A stretch of DNA of 64,000 bases from Malassezia japonica (lineage: Eukaryota; Basidiomycota; Malasseziomycetes; Malasseziales; Malasseziaceae), in NCBI RefSeq assembly GCF_029542785.1, contig NC_083372.1, positions 310,001 to 374,000 of the forward strand. Direction: 5' to 3'. Of this stretch, positions 9,854-21,203 are shown in pieces. Made by a program: the position numbers and the translations under genes. The notes beneath the pieces are model-generated. The model did no database searches. It saw only the letters and a list, made by a program, of their open reading frames with translations, and was not told where the DNA came from. Every line of letters begins with the position of its first letter. Within the stretch, counting starts at the first letter, position 1.

Positions 9854-10107
9854 TCTTAGGACGGCTGGGGTAAGCGGCTCCTCCACGCCACGCACCTGCA
9901 AGATCGTCCGGGTTGCGGCCGTACCTTCGCGTTCGGAAATGGGTCGCGCGCGTGCCGATTGCACGCGCACTTTTATAGTTGAAGCCCGTTTGCGTCGGTG
10001 CGTCATTGCAACGAATCAGAAAACGGCCCGCATCGGGATTTTCCAACGCAGTGCAGATGTGTCACGTGAGCTATGACGGCACGCGATCGCTGTACGCCTG
10101 CCAGACG

Positions 10108-11013
10108 ATGGCCAAGAAGAAAGCGCCTCAGCTGGACGCGTGGTGCTGGTATTGCGAGTATGTACCTTGACTGACGCAGCCGCGAATTCGAAGATGAAAA
10201 GGGTACGATAGCAAACTAACGCAGTGTTGATTCAACACCAAAAAGCACGCCATTTCAAGTGCCATCTGTGCCCGAGGCGCCTGAACACTGCAGGCGGCCT
10301 CGCGGTGCATCTGGGGCAGGTACACAAGGCCGAGCCGGGATTGTACGTGGTTTTTCTGACGCAGACTCGAGAATACGCTGCCTGGACGTGCTTCGTTCGA
10401 CATCGAGATCTACGGCATGGTCGGCGTGCCGGACGGCGACCTACGCGAGTGGATGGCGCGCAAGGGCGCGCGACAGCAGCAGCAGGGCGCGCAGCCGGTG
10501 CAGCACGCGCCGAAACGGCCGCGCATCGATCGCGCGCCTCTCTCGGCTGAGCAGCTCCGCGCACAGCTCGAGGCACACAAGGCGCTCATGAATGGCATCG
10601 CGCCGACCGCACCTGTGATGTACGGCGTGCCGAGCACGACAGTGCAGGCGCAGGCGCCTGTCGCTGCGCCGGGACCCGAGGTGGCAGCGCCGGCTCCAGC
10701 GCCGGAGCCGGCGCCGTCCGTGCCCCATGACGCGCCCCCTGCGCCTCTGTCTGCCCCGGAAGCATCTGTGTCGCAGGCGGCGCCTGTACCTGCGCCTGTG
10801 CCGCCGGTGGTGACGCCGGTCGGACCGCCGCCGCCGCCGCCAGCTGCGGAAGAGCCGGTGCCTCCGTCCGACGCCCCCCCCGCCAAAAAAGCGCGCTTGG
10901 CATACACCGACACGGAGCTGCACCCCGACGAGAAGCGGGCGCAGCTGCCGCGGTACGCATATCGCGAGTCGGCTCCGCACGCTGGCCGCCCCAGCGCCGC
11001 AGAGCTCTTTTAA
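10108..11013 (+). CDS. BuGZ/ZNF207-like C2H2 zinc-finger protein
   Basis: Four exons (10108-10157, 10180-10202, 10225-10342, 10365-11013) with three 22-nt introns encode 279 aa. Splicing yields the family hallmark: WCWYCDREFEDEKVLIQHQ, then [19 protein letters not shown] and [10 protein letters not shown], followed by a linker with [20 protein letters not shown]. In animals BuGZ binds microtubules and the checkpoint protein BUB3 and interacts with spliceosomal factors; the fungal role is less certain. After the zinc fingers comes a segment with [14 protein letters not shown] and a long Pro/Ala-rich low-complexity region (about residues 130-240), then a C-terminal [14 protein letters not shown] motif. 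I could not place a clear BUB3-binding GLEBS motif. The second exon is only 23 nt. The start MAKKK is typical of the family, although the frame stays open upstream. Confidence 0.88.
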
Positions 11014-11037
11014 TGTAATCATAATGGGTATATAACG

Positions 11038-12093
11038 CTACGGCATGGACACGTCGCCGAGACTTGCGCGCGCGCCGAGGCGTGCCGCGACAAATGTCTT
11101 GGCATTCGGGTTGAGGCGCCGTGGCCGGAAGCCGGCGTGCAAATAGTCGCTCCCCTCCAGCGAGCCGTGCGGCGTCGGGGGCGTGCACGACACCGAAGAG
11201 AGTGGCGAGTGGCACAGTGGCGGGACGCTCAGTGTCGGGTCGATGCCAAGCCCTGTCGGTTTGCGGGGTACAGGCTCCGCGCTGTCCTCGTCGTGCGTCG
11301 AGAGCAAGCTCGACGGCAAGAGATTCGCCACGTCCCACGCCGGCGGGCTCGGCGGGCGCGACTGCAGCGCTGCTGCCGTGCGTTTCAGTGCCGCGATCTC
11401 TTCGCGCACTTCGCGTGCGCGTCCAGCCATGGCACGTGCCGTGCTCGTGTGTCGTGCATGCGATTCGGATGCGATAGAGGCACGCCGCGCCGCCGCGCCC
11501 GTCACGGCGTGCACGCGCTCTTGGGCCTCGAGGAGCGCGGCGCGCCGCTCTTCGAGGCGCGCGTGCGCACGCGCGTGCGCATCGCGCGCCTCTTTTGCGC
11601 GCGTACGTGCGGCGCAGAGGGCATGTTCTGCGGCGAGCGTCGCGTCGTCCAGTGCGCGCAGGTCGCGGCGCAGTGCATAGCGCGTGTGGTCGTCGTATTT
11701 TTTCTGTGCGCGGAGCGCGTCGAGCTCTTCTTGTAGCTGCGCAATGGAATGGTGAGGGTGCTGCGAGCGGTCCTCGACGAGCGCCAATGCGACGGACGGT
11801 GCGCTGTGTGGCTCAGTCGTGTCGAAAAATGCAAGGTGCCACCAGTGGCCCAGTGCGCCTACGTACGTCGCCCACGTACGCCGGTCCGTGTCGTGCGGCA
11901 CGCGTGCCACGCGGAGAACGCCGAGGTCGTACAGCGCCACAGCGCCGATATCGAGCGTATGGCACGGCGTTTTTCCTCCAACTACCCTTGTTTCGCTATT
12001 CGCGAGCACCGTGCGCGCCCGCAGCGCAGCGAGCGCCGGGAGCGTGCACAGCGCTGCCAAGCCGACCAAGAGCAGCCACAGCAGCGCGTCCAT
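11038..12093 (-). CDS. Predicted membrane-anchored coiled-coil protein, unknown function
   Basis: A 351-aa single-exon protein I do not recognise. It starts with a strongly hydrophobic segment (MDALLWLLLVGLAALCTLP, residues 1-25) that looks like a signal anchor. A small folded-looking region with many Trp and Leu residues follows (to about 110). A long Ala/Arg/Glu-rich heptad-like coiled coil follows (about 115-240). The C-terminal third is Ser/Pro-rich with a conserved-looking patch ending GARASLGDVSMP. The frame extends far upstream on the same strand, but that part lies antisense to the lipase gene and is rejected. The gene is divergent from the lipase with about 126 bp between ATGs. A role at an ER or organelle membrane is only a guess. 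Confidence 0.7.
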   Translation of the reverse strand: MDALLWLLLVGLAALCTLPALAALRARTVLANSETRVVGGKTPCHTLDIGAVALYDLGVLRVARVPHDTDRRTWATYVGALGHWWHLAFFDTTEPHSAPSVALALVEDRSQHPHHSIAQLQEELDALRAQKKYDDHTRYALRRDLRALDDATLAAEHALCAARTRAKEARDAHARAHARLEERRAALLEAQERVHAVTGAAARRASIASESHARHTSTARAMAGRAREVREEIAALKRTAAALQSRPPSPPAWDVANLLPSSLLSTHDEDSAEPVPRKPTGLGIDPTLSVPPLCHSPLSSVSCTPPTPHGSLEGSDYLHAGFRPRRLNPNAKTFVAARLGARASLGDVSMP

Positions 12094-12219
12094 GCCAGGA
12101 CAGGAGAAGCAGCGCGCCACTTCGGCCGAAATGCATGGTTCACGTGATAGTCGTGCCCCACACAATTCCGGCGCGTAGCAGCGCGCGAGGAGGTTTTTGT
12201 GTGGGGACCGCGGCCCACC

Positions 12220-14121
12220 ATGGCGAGCCGTCCGGTATCGAACCGGCGACGCAATTATAATCAGCGTGCGACGGACTTTACCGAAAGTCATGACCTGAAC
12301 GATGAGTTCCATGATGTGCCCGGTCTCGCGTCCAACGCGGGCCACGAAGGGACACACGCCCACTGGGCAGACGAAGAAGAGCCCGCCCCGCGTACGAGCG
12401 GCGAGATGGCCTCGACGATGGGCCGCCCGAGTGGCGAGTACGAGGATGCGTTCGATGATGCGGAGCCGTACGAGAGCGAGTACGGCGCGCCGTCGGCCGC
12501 CGAGCGCTACAGCGATGCGCCGAGCGCCTACGACCCCGAGAGCGAGTACGGAACGAGCTACGGCGGCGCCGGTGCCGGCGCTGCGCCGTCTTCGCGCCAT
12601 GCACCGGCTTCGCGCCATGCTCCGGGCACGCGCCAGTACACCACCGACTATGACGATGAGCCGGCGCATTACGAACGCGATGTGAGGATCGAGCGCCCGC
12701 ACACCGAGGGTGCCAATGCTGAGAACTACTACGGCAGCAAGCAAAAAGAGTTGGACTATGAGTACCGCCCCGAGTACCCCTCGGCCGGCGAGGACGAGGA
12801 CGTGGGCGGCTTCCCCGCCTTTTTCCATCACCCTGTTGGGCAGTATGGCAACTTTAACATCTTCCAGCGCCTCTATCTCGAGATAAGGCAGATGGCGTCG
12901 TTCGGTCTGACTAGTGTTGCGTTGGTTGTTGTGGCGAACCTTGCCTTTATCTCCTACTTTAACCCCTTCCGCAAGTCGCCGCCCAAGGCACGTACGGACC
13001 TCGAGTTTGAGCGCCGCATCACCGGTGAGCGCCTGAGTGGCCGTGTGGAATACTATGCCGAGTACTGGGGCTACAAGTGCGAAGAGTACGAGATTACGAC
13101 CCGCGGCGGCTGGATCCTCAAGGCGCACCGTATTTCGGACCCCCGCCGCCCTGGCGGCCGAGGCTACCCCGTGATTGTGCAGCACGGTATTCTGTGTAAC
13201 TCGCTCTTTTATTTTACCAACGAGGAGCGATCGCTCGGTTTCTGGTTGGTGGACCAAGGCTTTGATGTGTGGAGCACCAACGTCCGCTCGAACTACAACG
13301 CAGGCCACACCCAGTACGGCCGCTGGGACCCTCGTTTTTGGGCGTGGGGTATGATGGAGCTGGCCGAGGACCTGGTCGACGTTGTGAACTACATCCTGCA
13401 GCAGACCGGCTACAGCCAGTTGGCGTACATCGGCCACTCACAGGGCACTGCCTCCATGTTCCTTGCGCTGAGTAACGGCAAATACCCCAGTCTGGGCAAC
13501 AAGCTGAGCTCCTTTTGCGCGCTCGGCCCTGCGGTGTTCCCCGGTCCCTCGCTGCGTCGTTTCCCCTTCCGTGTGATGCAACTGCTCACGTCGCGCTTTG
13601 CCTGGTCGTTTGTCTTTGGTGTCCGCGACTTTTTCCCAGCGATCGAGCTTGGTCGCCAGGTGGCACCGGCGTACATCTTTGGTCACTTTGCCTATGTTAT
13701 TTTCGCTTACCTGTTCGATTTCCACGACCACAACTGGATCGACCGCCTGAAGCCCAAGATTTTCCGGTCAACCGGTATCCAGACGAGTTCCGAGCTGCTT
13801 TACTTCTACATGCGCTCGTTCGTCGGCCGTGGCTGTATCTTTGACCCGAACGTCCATACCCCGTGGTTCCCCAAGCAGTTCCCTCCTCTGACGGTTGTCT
13901 ACGGTACGACCGACTACCTCGTCGTCGGCAAGCCGCTCGTCGAGCGTCTTTTGCGCTACGAGAACAATGTCGAGATCGTGCACATTGTTGAGCTGCAAGG
14001 ATTCGAACATATGGACATGGTATTGGGTGTCGATGCGTACAAGGTCGTCTTCCCCAAGATCAAGGATACCATTGTGCGCACCATGGATCTGGAGGATATG
14101 CCGGCCAAGGCAGTGATGTAG
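12220..14121 (+). CDS. Membrane-anchored alpha/beta-hydrolase lipase, sterol-esterase type
   Basis: A 633-aa single-exon protein of the lysosomal acid lipase/steryl ester hydrolase family (yeast TGL1, YEH1, YEH2), which cleave steryl esters or acylglycerols. The first 210 residues are acidic and disordered (many Tyr, Glu and Ser). One transmembrane helix follows (about 226-250, LTSVALVVVANLAFISYF), then the lid/cap domain with HRISDPRRPGG and the oxyanion segment VQHGIL. The catalytic triad is predicted as Ser407 in GHSQG, Asp565 in GTTDYL and His597 in GFEHMD. A membrane or lipid-droplet location with the hydrolase on one face is inferred from the single helix. In a lipid-dependent yeast such an enzyme would fit sterol-ester turnover, but the substrate is not shown by sequence. 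Confidence 0.9.
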   Translation: MASRPVSNRRRNYNQRATDFTESHDLNDEFHDVPGLASNAGHEGTHAHWADEEEPAPRTSGEMASTMGRPSGEYEDAFDDAEPYESEYGAPSAAERYSDAPSAYDPESEYGTSYGGAGAGAAPSSRHAPASRHAPGTRQYTTDYDDEPAHYERDVRIERPHTEGANAENYYGSKQKELDYEYRPEYPSAGEDEDVGGFPAFFHHPVGQYGNFNIFQRLYLEIRQMASFGLTSVALVVVANLAFISYFNPFRKSPPKARTDLEFERRITGERLSGRVEYYAEYWGYKCEEYEITTRGGWILKAHRISDPRRPGGRGYPVIVQHGILCNSLFYFTNEERSLGFWLVDQGFDVWSTNVRSNYNAGHTQYGRWDPRFWAWGMMELAEDLVDVVNYILQQTGYSQLAYIGHSQGTASMFLALSNGKYPSLGNKLSSFCALGPAVFPGPSLRRFPFRVMQLLTSRFAWSFVFGVRDFFPAIELGRQVAPAYIFGHFAYVIFAYLFDFHDHNWIDRLKPKIFRSTGIQTSSELLYFYMRSFVGRGCIFDPNVHTPWFPKQFPPLTVVYGTTDYLVVGKPLVERLLRYENNVEIVHIVELQGFEHMDMVLGVDAYKVVFPKIKDTIVRTMDLEDMPAKAVM

Positions 14122-14233
14122 TTGCGTAGAAAAGCCTGGAAAATACAAAACTATTTGCGCCTCGGGCGCGGCTGTGTGCTCTAAACATACAACAAATACA
14201 ACCGCAAAGCGGTGCGGTAAAGTACATTTGGGA

Positions 14234-16484
14234 TCACCATTGCGTCTTGCCATGCGGCGCGATGCGCGCAAAGCCTTCAGGCGACGCATACTCCGCAGGC
14301 GCCTCGGAGAGGTTCATACTGCGCAGCGGTGCATAGAGCGGCACGTTGGGTGCGTACAGGGGGGCAGCCTCGGCATAAGCCCCGCCTGCATACACCGGCT
14401 CCTGCTTGCGGCGTCCGCCGCGGCCACCACGCCCGGCGCCGACCGCGCCGGGAAAGTTGCGCGCCGCGCCGCCGCCGCGAGAGAAGCCGCCACGGCCACC
14501 ACGCGGCGCGTACGGCGCCTGGGCGTCGGGGCCATCGCGCTGCAGCTTGCTCTGGATCCGCTTGCCGTACGGCGTGTTGCGGATCGCGGGCAAGATCGGG
14601 CGGATGCAGTTCACGAGGTGCATGCGCTGCACGGGCTCGGCATAGTCCAGCGCGGTCTGCACGACATAGTTCGCAAACGAGTCGCGGAGGAGCGACTCGA
14701 GACGCGTCTCGTCGATCAGCTCCTCGACCAGCAGCTTGCGCGAGCCGGGCTGGGCCACGCGAATGCACTTTTCGATGACGTTCGAGGAGAACTTTTGCGC
14801 AGAGAGCAGGCAGACGTTGCCGAGGAACTGGTGGGTGACCGCCTCGCTGAAGTGGGGGTCGTTCAGGTCCAGCACGTACTGCACCACGTAGTTGCCAAAC
14901 GGATCCTGGACGAGCGGCAGGGCGTGGCGCGTAATTTCCTTGACGAGCTGGAAGCGCTGCGCCTCGGTCGCGTGGTCGATGCAGCGCTGCAGGACGCAGC
15001 AGCCGTGACGGTGCGTCGCAACGTCCATGCACTTCTGCGCGACAGCGTCATAGATAAACTGGCTCTCCTCGGCAGAGAGACGGTTCAGGCATTTTTGGAT
15101 CACATGGTTGCCGTTGAGGTCCTTGATCAGCGTCACGACGTTGCGGCTGAGCGCGGCGATGATCGCCTGCGTCTGCGCGGGCGTCGAGATGAAGTCGATC
15201 GTCTTTTGCACCGCGCGCGTGCCGTGCATATTGAGCGAGATCGTGACGAGGTCCGCGGCAATCGCCTCGACAATCTGGTCGCGCTGCGCATCGGTGCAGT
15301 ACTCGAGCAACTTCTGGCACAAGTAGTTACCAAAAGGATCCGTCATCAGCTCCGCAAAGTAGGGAAACGTCTCGGAGAAGATCAGGTCGCACTGCGCAGG
15401 CACGTCTTCCTCGAGCTTCTTCTGCAGGAAGCGGCAGCCGTACTGGTCCTTGCACAGCTGCGACAGCTCGCCACGCAGGTCCTCCAGACGCATCGTCGAG
15501 AGGTCGAGGTCGGTGCGGCGCACGCCTTTGAAGCCCTGCTCCTCGCTCGGCGTCTCGGGCGTGAGGGGGGCACGGGCGGCCTTGGTGCCACGGCGCTCGT
15601 CCTTGCGGTAGCGAGAGAAGTTACGCTGCGTCTCGGGCGCCACGCCGGCATCCGTCAACGGGCTGCGGCCGGGCGACGTGTCGAGCGGCAGCGGGGCGCT
15701 CGGCGTCTGGCCGAGGATCGGAGGGATACCGAGCGCCGATGCGTCCTGCAGCGAGGTAGGGCGCGAGTTGAACGGCAGCGGCGCGCCGGACGTGGGGTGC
15801 ACACCGAGTCCGGGGTAGGCGTTGCTCAGTGGCAAATTGCCGCGCGACTCTTTTTCAAAGAGCTCCGCGCCCGGGGCAGGGAATGCAGCACTGCCTGGGG
15901 CCATTGGGTGCATACTGCCCGAGAACGGCGCAGGGGGATCGTGCACCGACAGCGATCCGGTCGACGCCGCAAGCTCGTTCACCGACTCGTCGATGCTGCG
16001 GGCGAAATCCGTCGGGGTGGCGTGCAGCCAAGGCGACAGCGCCGCACTCCTGCCAGACACAGGCTGCACGCGGTGCTGCCGAGGGGACATGTGCGACAAA
16101 GGAGCGAGATCCAGCGCGGAGGAAAAGGTCGAAAGCTGCGTTAGATTAGATGCGTACCGAGCTCGGAAACTCGTCATGGCGGAGAAGCACAGGGAATTCG
16201 TCATCGTCACCCGACAGGTTGTACCTGCGCATAAACGTCGAGTCGTCCGCGGCTTCCATCTCATCGTCAAAAAGGAAACGCTCGTTGAACATGGAGCCGA
16301 TCGGAGCGCCGGGGGCCGCGACCGGCGCCGTCGGGCGCGGCGCGCGGCCGGGCGTCTTTCCCGTCGGCACACGCGGCTCGTCGTTTGCACGCACGTCCGC
16401 GCGATCGTTAGGGCGCGCACCCGGAGCCGCGGGGGGTGCGGCGGCGCCCAGGGCGGGGGCGGCGGGGTTTGGAGGGAGCGCCAT
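14234..16484 (-). CDS. PUF-family RNA-binding protein (Pumilio homology domain, PUF4-like)
   Basis: Two exons (16158-16484 and 14234-16135, 22-nt intron) encode 742 aa. PUF proteins bind UGUA-containing 3' UTR elements and regulate mRNA decay or translation. The Pumilio homology domain covers roughly residues 290-640, with eight helical repeats showing the usual base-recognition motifs (DQYGCRFLQ, DPFGNYLCQK, NMHGTRAVQ, DLNGNHVIQK, HRHGCCVLQRC, DPFGNYVVQY, KFSSNVIEK, DSFANYVVQ) and the closing IRNTPYGKRIQ. The repeat sequences resemble PUF4 more than PUF3. The N-terminal third is Pro/Ala/Ser-rich and disordered; the tail after the domain is an RGG-rich segment (RGGRGGFSRGGG and GRGGRGGRRK), probably a second RNA-binding element. 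Splicing at phase 0 gives a start of MALPP. Confidence 0.92.
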
Positions 16485-16778
16485 TGCGCAGGAAAAGAGA
16501 GCTGAGGAGGAACTGATCAAGCAGTCGGGTATTGAATGGAGTCCAGACAGGCAAATCCCATATACAGAGCCTGCGAGGACCGATCCACTACGCCCGCAAC
16601 GATCTACAAGTACACCAAGTGCAAAAATGCAGCGCAACGGACTTGCACCTGCACGGCACCCTAGAAGAAAAAGGCCGTCCTCACGTGGTGGGCCGCCGCC
16701 ACGCCGAGAGGCTGACTCAGCGTTAGGGACCAATCGTGCACAAGCGGCGGCGGAGCTGCGGAGGAGAGTCGGCGATTG
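16485..16778. promoter_or_regulatory. Promoter gap between RFC1 3' end and PUF gene start
   Basis: About 294 bp with no supported gene. It lies between the 3' end of RFC1 (minus) and the start of the PUF gene (minus), so it should contain the PUF gene promoter and the RFC1 polyadenylation region. I see no tRNA, repeat or mobile element in it. Confidence 0.5.
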
Positions 16779-18976
16779 CTACTTGGCCTTGGCTTTGGCC
16801 TTGCCCTTGGGCTTGGCCGCGCGCACAAGGCGGTCCTTGGTCGGGTCCTCGTCCTCGTCCGAGGCCTCGACAGGCTCGGGTGCTTCGTCGTCGACCTGGG
16901 TTAGGGTAGATACGTACACCATAGGCTTCTTCGTTGTCCGGCTGCCCTTCGCCTTTGAGCGCCTTGGTCTTTTGCGCGGCGGCGGGCAGGTTCGCGGTGC
17001 GCTGGAATGCGACAGGGCTGTGTGAGATGGGATACGTACTGGCTCCCTGCGTTGTAGGCGCGGGTAAAGGCGGACTTGACCGCGGCAGGCAGCTTCTTGA
17101 GGCGCTCTTCGCGGCGCTCGTCGCCGAGCTCGAGCTCGACGAGCGTCTCGCGGTCCTCAGGGATGAGAAAGTAGGCATCCATCGTGTCGATCACCTCGGG
17201 AATGCCTTCTTGCGCGTGCGCCAAGAGAGGGTCGACCAGCTTTGGCAGGAGCGCCGAGAGGTAGTTTTGGCGCACGTCGTCCTTGGTCCCGGTGCTCCTG
17301 AGGCGCATGCGGGTTTGCACGTCAACGAGCTCGCGCTGCAAGCGCATCCGCTTCGAGTTCTGGCCGAGGAACGCGGGGAACGACGGGAAGCCGCCGTGCG
17401 AGCCGTACACAAGCGAGCACGGCCGCACGCTCGACGTAATGCCGTGCAGCGGCATGAGAGACCAGTGCTGCTGGGGGCCGTGCATCAGCGTGTCGACCAT
17501 GTCGCCGTCAGAAATAGAAAGCGAGGCTTTGGACAGCAGCTCGAGGTGGCGCAAGTCTTTCAGCGGAGGGTTCGGCTCTTTTTGAGCCAGCACAGGATTC
17601 GTCTTGAGATAGTTTTCCTCGACCATCAGCGGCACGATCGAGTGGTCCTGGAAGTAGTAGTCGAGCTTGTCGTTGAGCGACTGCCTGTTCAGCGGCCCGA
17701 ACCGCTGCGAGGAAGACAGCTCAGAGTACAGCGAAAAGGGCGTCTGGAGCGTCGGCTTCTGGTTCGCCGCGCCAAACTGCTTGCTCTCGTCAAAGGTCAT
17801 GGCGTTCTGCGAGAGCTTCCACGTAGAGAGCATGTTGGTCACCAGGCGCAAGTCGCTCTGCGCCGCGGTGATCAGCTGGTCCATCACCTCGGCGGGAATC
17901 TGGAGCTTTTCGCGGAAGGCGATCGAGAGCATGCGCGAGCGGATCGCCTGCACGGTCGGCTTCGCAAAGGTCATGTTAAAGGTCGTCGAGTACAGCGGCT
18001 GCATCTTGGGGTTGCGGCGGTCGTTGCAGATACAGATAATCGGTACCTGCGTCTTGCGGATCAGCGCATTGATCGCACCGACACCGCCGCGGTCGCCGCC
18101 CGACATGCCGTCGACCTCGTCCATAATAATCACGGTGCGGTCCGACACAGGGAGGTCGGACTTGACGCCGCACCAGCCCTGGATCGAGCGGTTGGAAATG
18201 GTGTCGGCGAGCGCAGTCTCCAGCAGCTTCTTGCTGCGGGTATCGCTGGCGTTGAGCTCCAGCGCCTGGTAGCCCTCGAGCTTGCACACGAGGTGCACCG
18301 CGGTGGTCTTTCCGACGCCGGGCGGGCCCGAAATGAGCATCGCACGAAAGGTATTTGTCGCGTTCGGGCCCGGCTTCTTAAAGTTGGACTGGCGCGAGCG
18401 CGGCCAGTCGCGCAGCCACGCCTGGAGCTTCTCGACGTTGGACTTGTTTCCGACGAGCTCTTTCAGCTGCCGCGGGGCGTACTTGTTCGTCCACAGCTGG
18501 CCAGTCGGCGCGTCGGTCTGCGGCGCCATCTCTTTGGCGGCGGTCTGGATCTTCTTCTCCTCGTCCTTCATCTTTTGCACGACCTTGGGATCGAGCGCGT
18601 GGGTGCCACGCTCGGCAATCAGCGCGAGGAAGCCATCCTCGGTAAGCGTCTTGAGCTTGTTCTTCTGGATCACTTCGAGCTTCTTGGCGCCTGCATTCTC
18701 ACCGAGCACGACATACGACGTCTTGGACGACGGCGCGGTCGTAACCTTGGCGCCGTACCGCTTCGCGAGGTCCACCGCGTCGTCGCGCGAGAGGCTCTGG
18801 AGCTCGCCGGTAAAGACGAGCGTCAGGCCGGCCAGGCAGTTGGGTTTTCCTTCAGGAATCGACTTCGATCCGGGAGCAGCAGGTCCAGCAGCACGCCGCG
18901 CGGCCGCCTCGCGCCACGCAGGGGCCGTCTTGGGGCGCTTCGAGGAGGCATCCCCGTCGGGCGCCTCGCGTTTCAT
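16779..18976 (-). CDS. RFC1: Replication factor C subunit 1 (clamp loader large subunit)
   Basis: Three exons (17040-18976, 16918-17017, 16779-16895; both introns 22 nt) encode 717 aa. RFC1 is the large ATPase of the complex that loads PCNA at primer-template junctions. It carries a BRCT domain (about 43-122, GLTLVFTGELQSLSRDDA), an AAA+ module with Walker A GPPGVGKT at 217-224, Walker B IIMDEVDGM and an RFC box with RNPKMQPLY, and the RFC1-specific C-terminal domain. The two last introns are supported because they restore the conserved SHPVAF motif and an acidic plus Lys-rich nuclear tail (EASDEDEDPTKDR, then KPKGKAKAKAK). The protein is shorter than yeast RFC1 (861 aa), mostly from a reduced N-terminal extension; I see no clear PCNA-interacting motif there. 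Divergent from RGP1, 34 bp between ATGs. Confidence 0.94.
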
Positions 18977-19010
18977 CGCGCCTCGCCAAGCTCCACCTCC
19001 ACATTCCAGC

Positions 19011-21199
19011 ATGGAAGCGCGGTCGGCGCTGGTGGTGGCCGTCACGCCGCGGCAGCCCTCGGTGTTTGCGGGCGAGGAGCTGGAGTGTGTGATTACCTTT
19101 ACGAATACGAATACGCTGAGGAGTGTGGACGAAGGGCGCGCGAATCCCGCCAAGGCGTACGCGCAGCGGCGCGTCGTCTCGCATGCATTTTCGAGCACGA
19201 GCCAGGCCAAGGTCGACGAGGTGGCCGGGCGCCTGGGCAAGGTGGGGTTTGCAACAGACACCGCGCATGGCACGACACTTGGACGTGGCGTGCCACCCCG
19301 GCGGCACCGCAAGTTTGCGTCACGGTCCGAGCAGTGGCCCGACCGCAAAAGCCGGCTGCCTGCATCGCATCCCCACGCGCGTCAAAAGTCGGTCGTGGAG
19401 CACCAGGTCGAGGACCTGAGCCGCGCGTTTCAGCTGCAGGAAAAGGAGGAGGAGGATGAAGAGGAAGCGCCGCCACCGGTGCCCGAGTCGCCGATGCCGG
19501 ACACCTACGGCGTCGGACAGACGGCCGGCGTCGACTCGGCCCTGCGCGACTCGCTCACGTCCTGGTCGCGCGAGCAGGCCGATGTGCTGCCGCCCGCGCG
19601 CAAATTGCACCCCAGCCCCTTGTTCCCGGACCCCTATGCACTGCCAGACGGCCACGAGAAGCTCATCTGGGCCTTTGCGCAGTTTGGCGGGACCATGGAG
19701 CTCGACCGCGCACTGGTGCGCCCGGCTGACTTTGACCAGCTGCGCCTGCGCCTCTCGCGGGGCGAGCTTGCTCCGAGCACGCCGCAGACGCCAGCGACAC
19801 CAGGCGACACGCCGCGGCTCGTCGGCGGCGGCGAGCTGGGGTACGATACCGAGGTCGAGGCCGGCTCGCTCGAGTTCGAGACGGGCTACTCGGACACGGA
19901 CCTCAAGGCGGAGCACACGCCGTCGGTTGCCGCGCTCACCGCGCTCCTCTTTCGGTATGCGCGGTCGCCCACGCCGCAGAGTGGCGCTAGTCGCGCGCCG
20001 CATACGCCGCGGCACATGCGCAGCGGCTCGACGCTGTCTGATATGCGTGCGCGTGCGCTCTTTTCGCGGACACTGCCGACATACTCGACGCCGCCAACGA
20101 TCCTCGGCATCGACATGGTCCTCGCGCCTGGCGAGTCGCGGTCGTGTACGTATTTCCGCTGACGCAGTCACCTTTCGCCTGCGCATTCCGCCCGACCTTC
20201 CGCCGTCGTTCCACGGGCACGCGGCGCACTTTGACTACTACATGACTGTCGGCACGAACCGCATCGATGGTGCTCTGCCCGGGACGCAGCAGTCGCGCCT
20301 CTTGCATGTCCCGATCCGTGTCTATAACCACGTCGGCCCGTCTGGCGCCGCGGCGTGTTTCGACCTGCTGAATCCGATCGTCTCGCTGCAGCCCGAAGCC
20401 GAGGTCGCGTACGCGGATGCAGATGACCTGAGCGAGCGCGAAAAGACGGCCGCATTTGTGCGGCAGGTGCTCGATGGCGACGCGGCATCGGCGACGGCGC
20501 TACGCGGTGATACTATGGAGCACAGGTGCATGGACACGGTCAATGACCTCGCGCGCACCGCCGGAAAGGGTACGTCGCCGCACTAACGCAGTTTCGTACG
20601 ATATCGCCAAGGACGGGCATGTGGCCGCAGTGCTGACCCTCGCTCGTGCACGCTACCGCCTCGGAGATGCCGTGCAGGCGCTGGTGCGCATGAACCTGCC
20701 CGGGGCACGCGTGCGCATCGTGCGCCTCGCCGCTTCGCTCGAGTCGCACGAGGAGATCGATGCGAGTCTCGCGCTGCTTCCCGGCCAGCGCACGCAAAAG
20801 CAGACGCGCCAGGTCTATGCGACCCACCACGAGTCGACGCTCGATACGCGCCAAACGAGCATTGTGCTCACGATTCCCTCTGGCGCGACGCCGGAATTTG
20901 CGACGAGCGGCGTGAAGCTCAAGTGGACGCTGCGTGTGTCGCTCTTGACGCAGACCAGCGCGCTGCAGAGTGATCAGGGCTCGGTCGGCATCGCGCCGGT
21001 GCCGCACTGGGCGCCCGAGAGCGACGCGTACGCCGCCTTTCACACGGCGTTCCAGCGCACGCCGGCGCTTGCGGGGGTCGTGCAGGACGACGAGAAGCGC
21101 GTCGCGACCAAGCTCGAGATTGTCGAGTGCTCGGTGCCGATTGGCGTCTTGCCGAATAGCTCCAAGAGCCGGACGGTGCCGATCGAGTTGTACGCATAG
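19011..21199 (+). CDS. RGP1: RGP1-family subunit of the RIC1-RGP1 Golgi Rab GEF
   Basis: Three exons (19011-20145, 20168-20569, 20592-21199; two 22-nt introns) encode 714 aa. RGP1 together with RIC1 activates the Golgi Rab YPT6/RAB6. The N-terminal arrestin-like beta strands are visible (LVVAVTPRQPSVFAGEEL, then ECVITFTNTN). After splicing, family motifs appear: FTFRLRIPPDLPPSFHG, FDYYMTVGTNR and SYDIAKDGHVAAVLTL, then ARYRLGDAVQALVRMN. A long disordered insert (about residues 60-360) with acidic runs and many Thr-Pro sites separates the first strands from the rest, larger than in yeast RGP1. The C-terminus ends in the conserved ECSVPIGVLPNS segment. It converges on the SEC20-type gene, with 4 bp between stops. 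Confidence 0.88.
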
Positions 21200-21203
21200 C
21201 TAC

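Noticed and set aside
9204..10076. Gly/Ser-repeat protein on the plus strand
   Set aside because: It is the reverse reading of the KPEEP repeat in the BET gene; silent variation among repeat units follows the minus-strand frame.
12094..13437. Upstream extension of the minus-strand frame of the coiled-coil gene to 799 aa
   Set aside because: The extension is antisense to the catalytic part of the lipase and has no domain; the ATG at 12093 precedes a good signal anchor.
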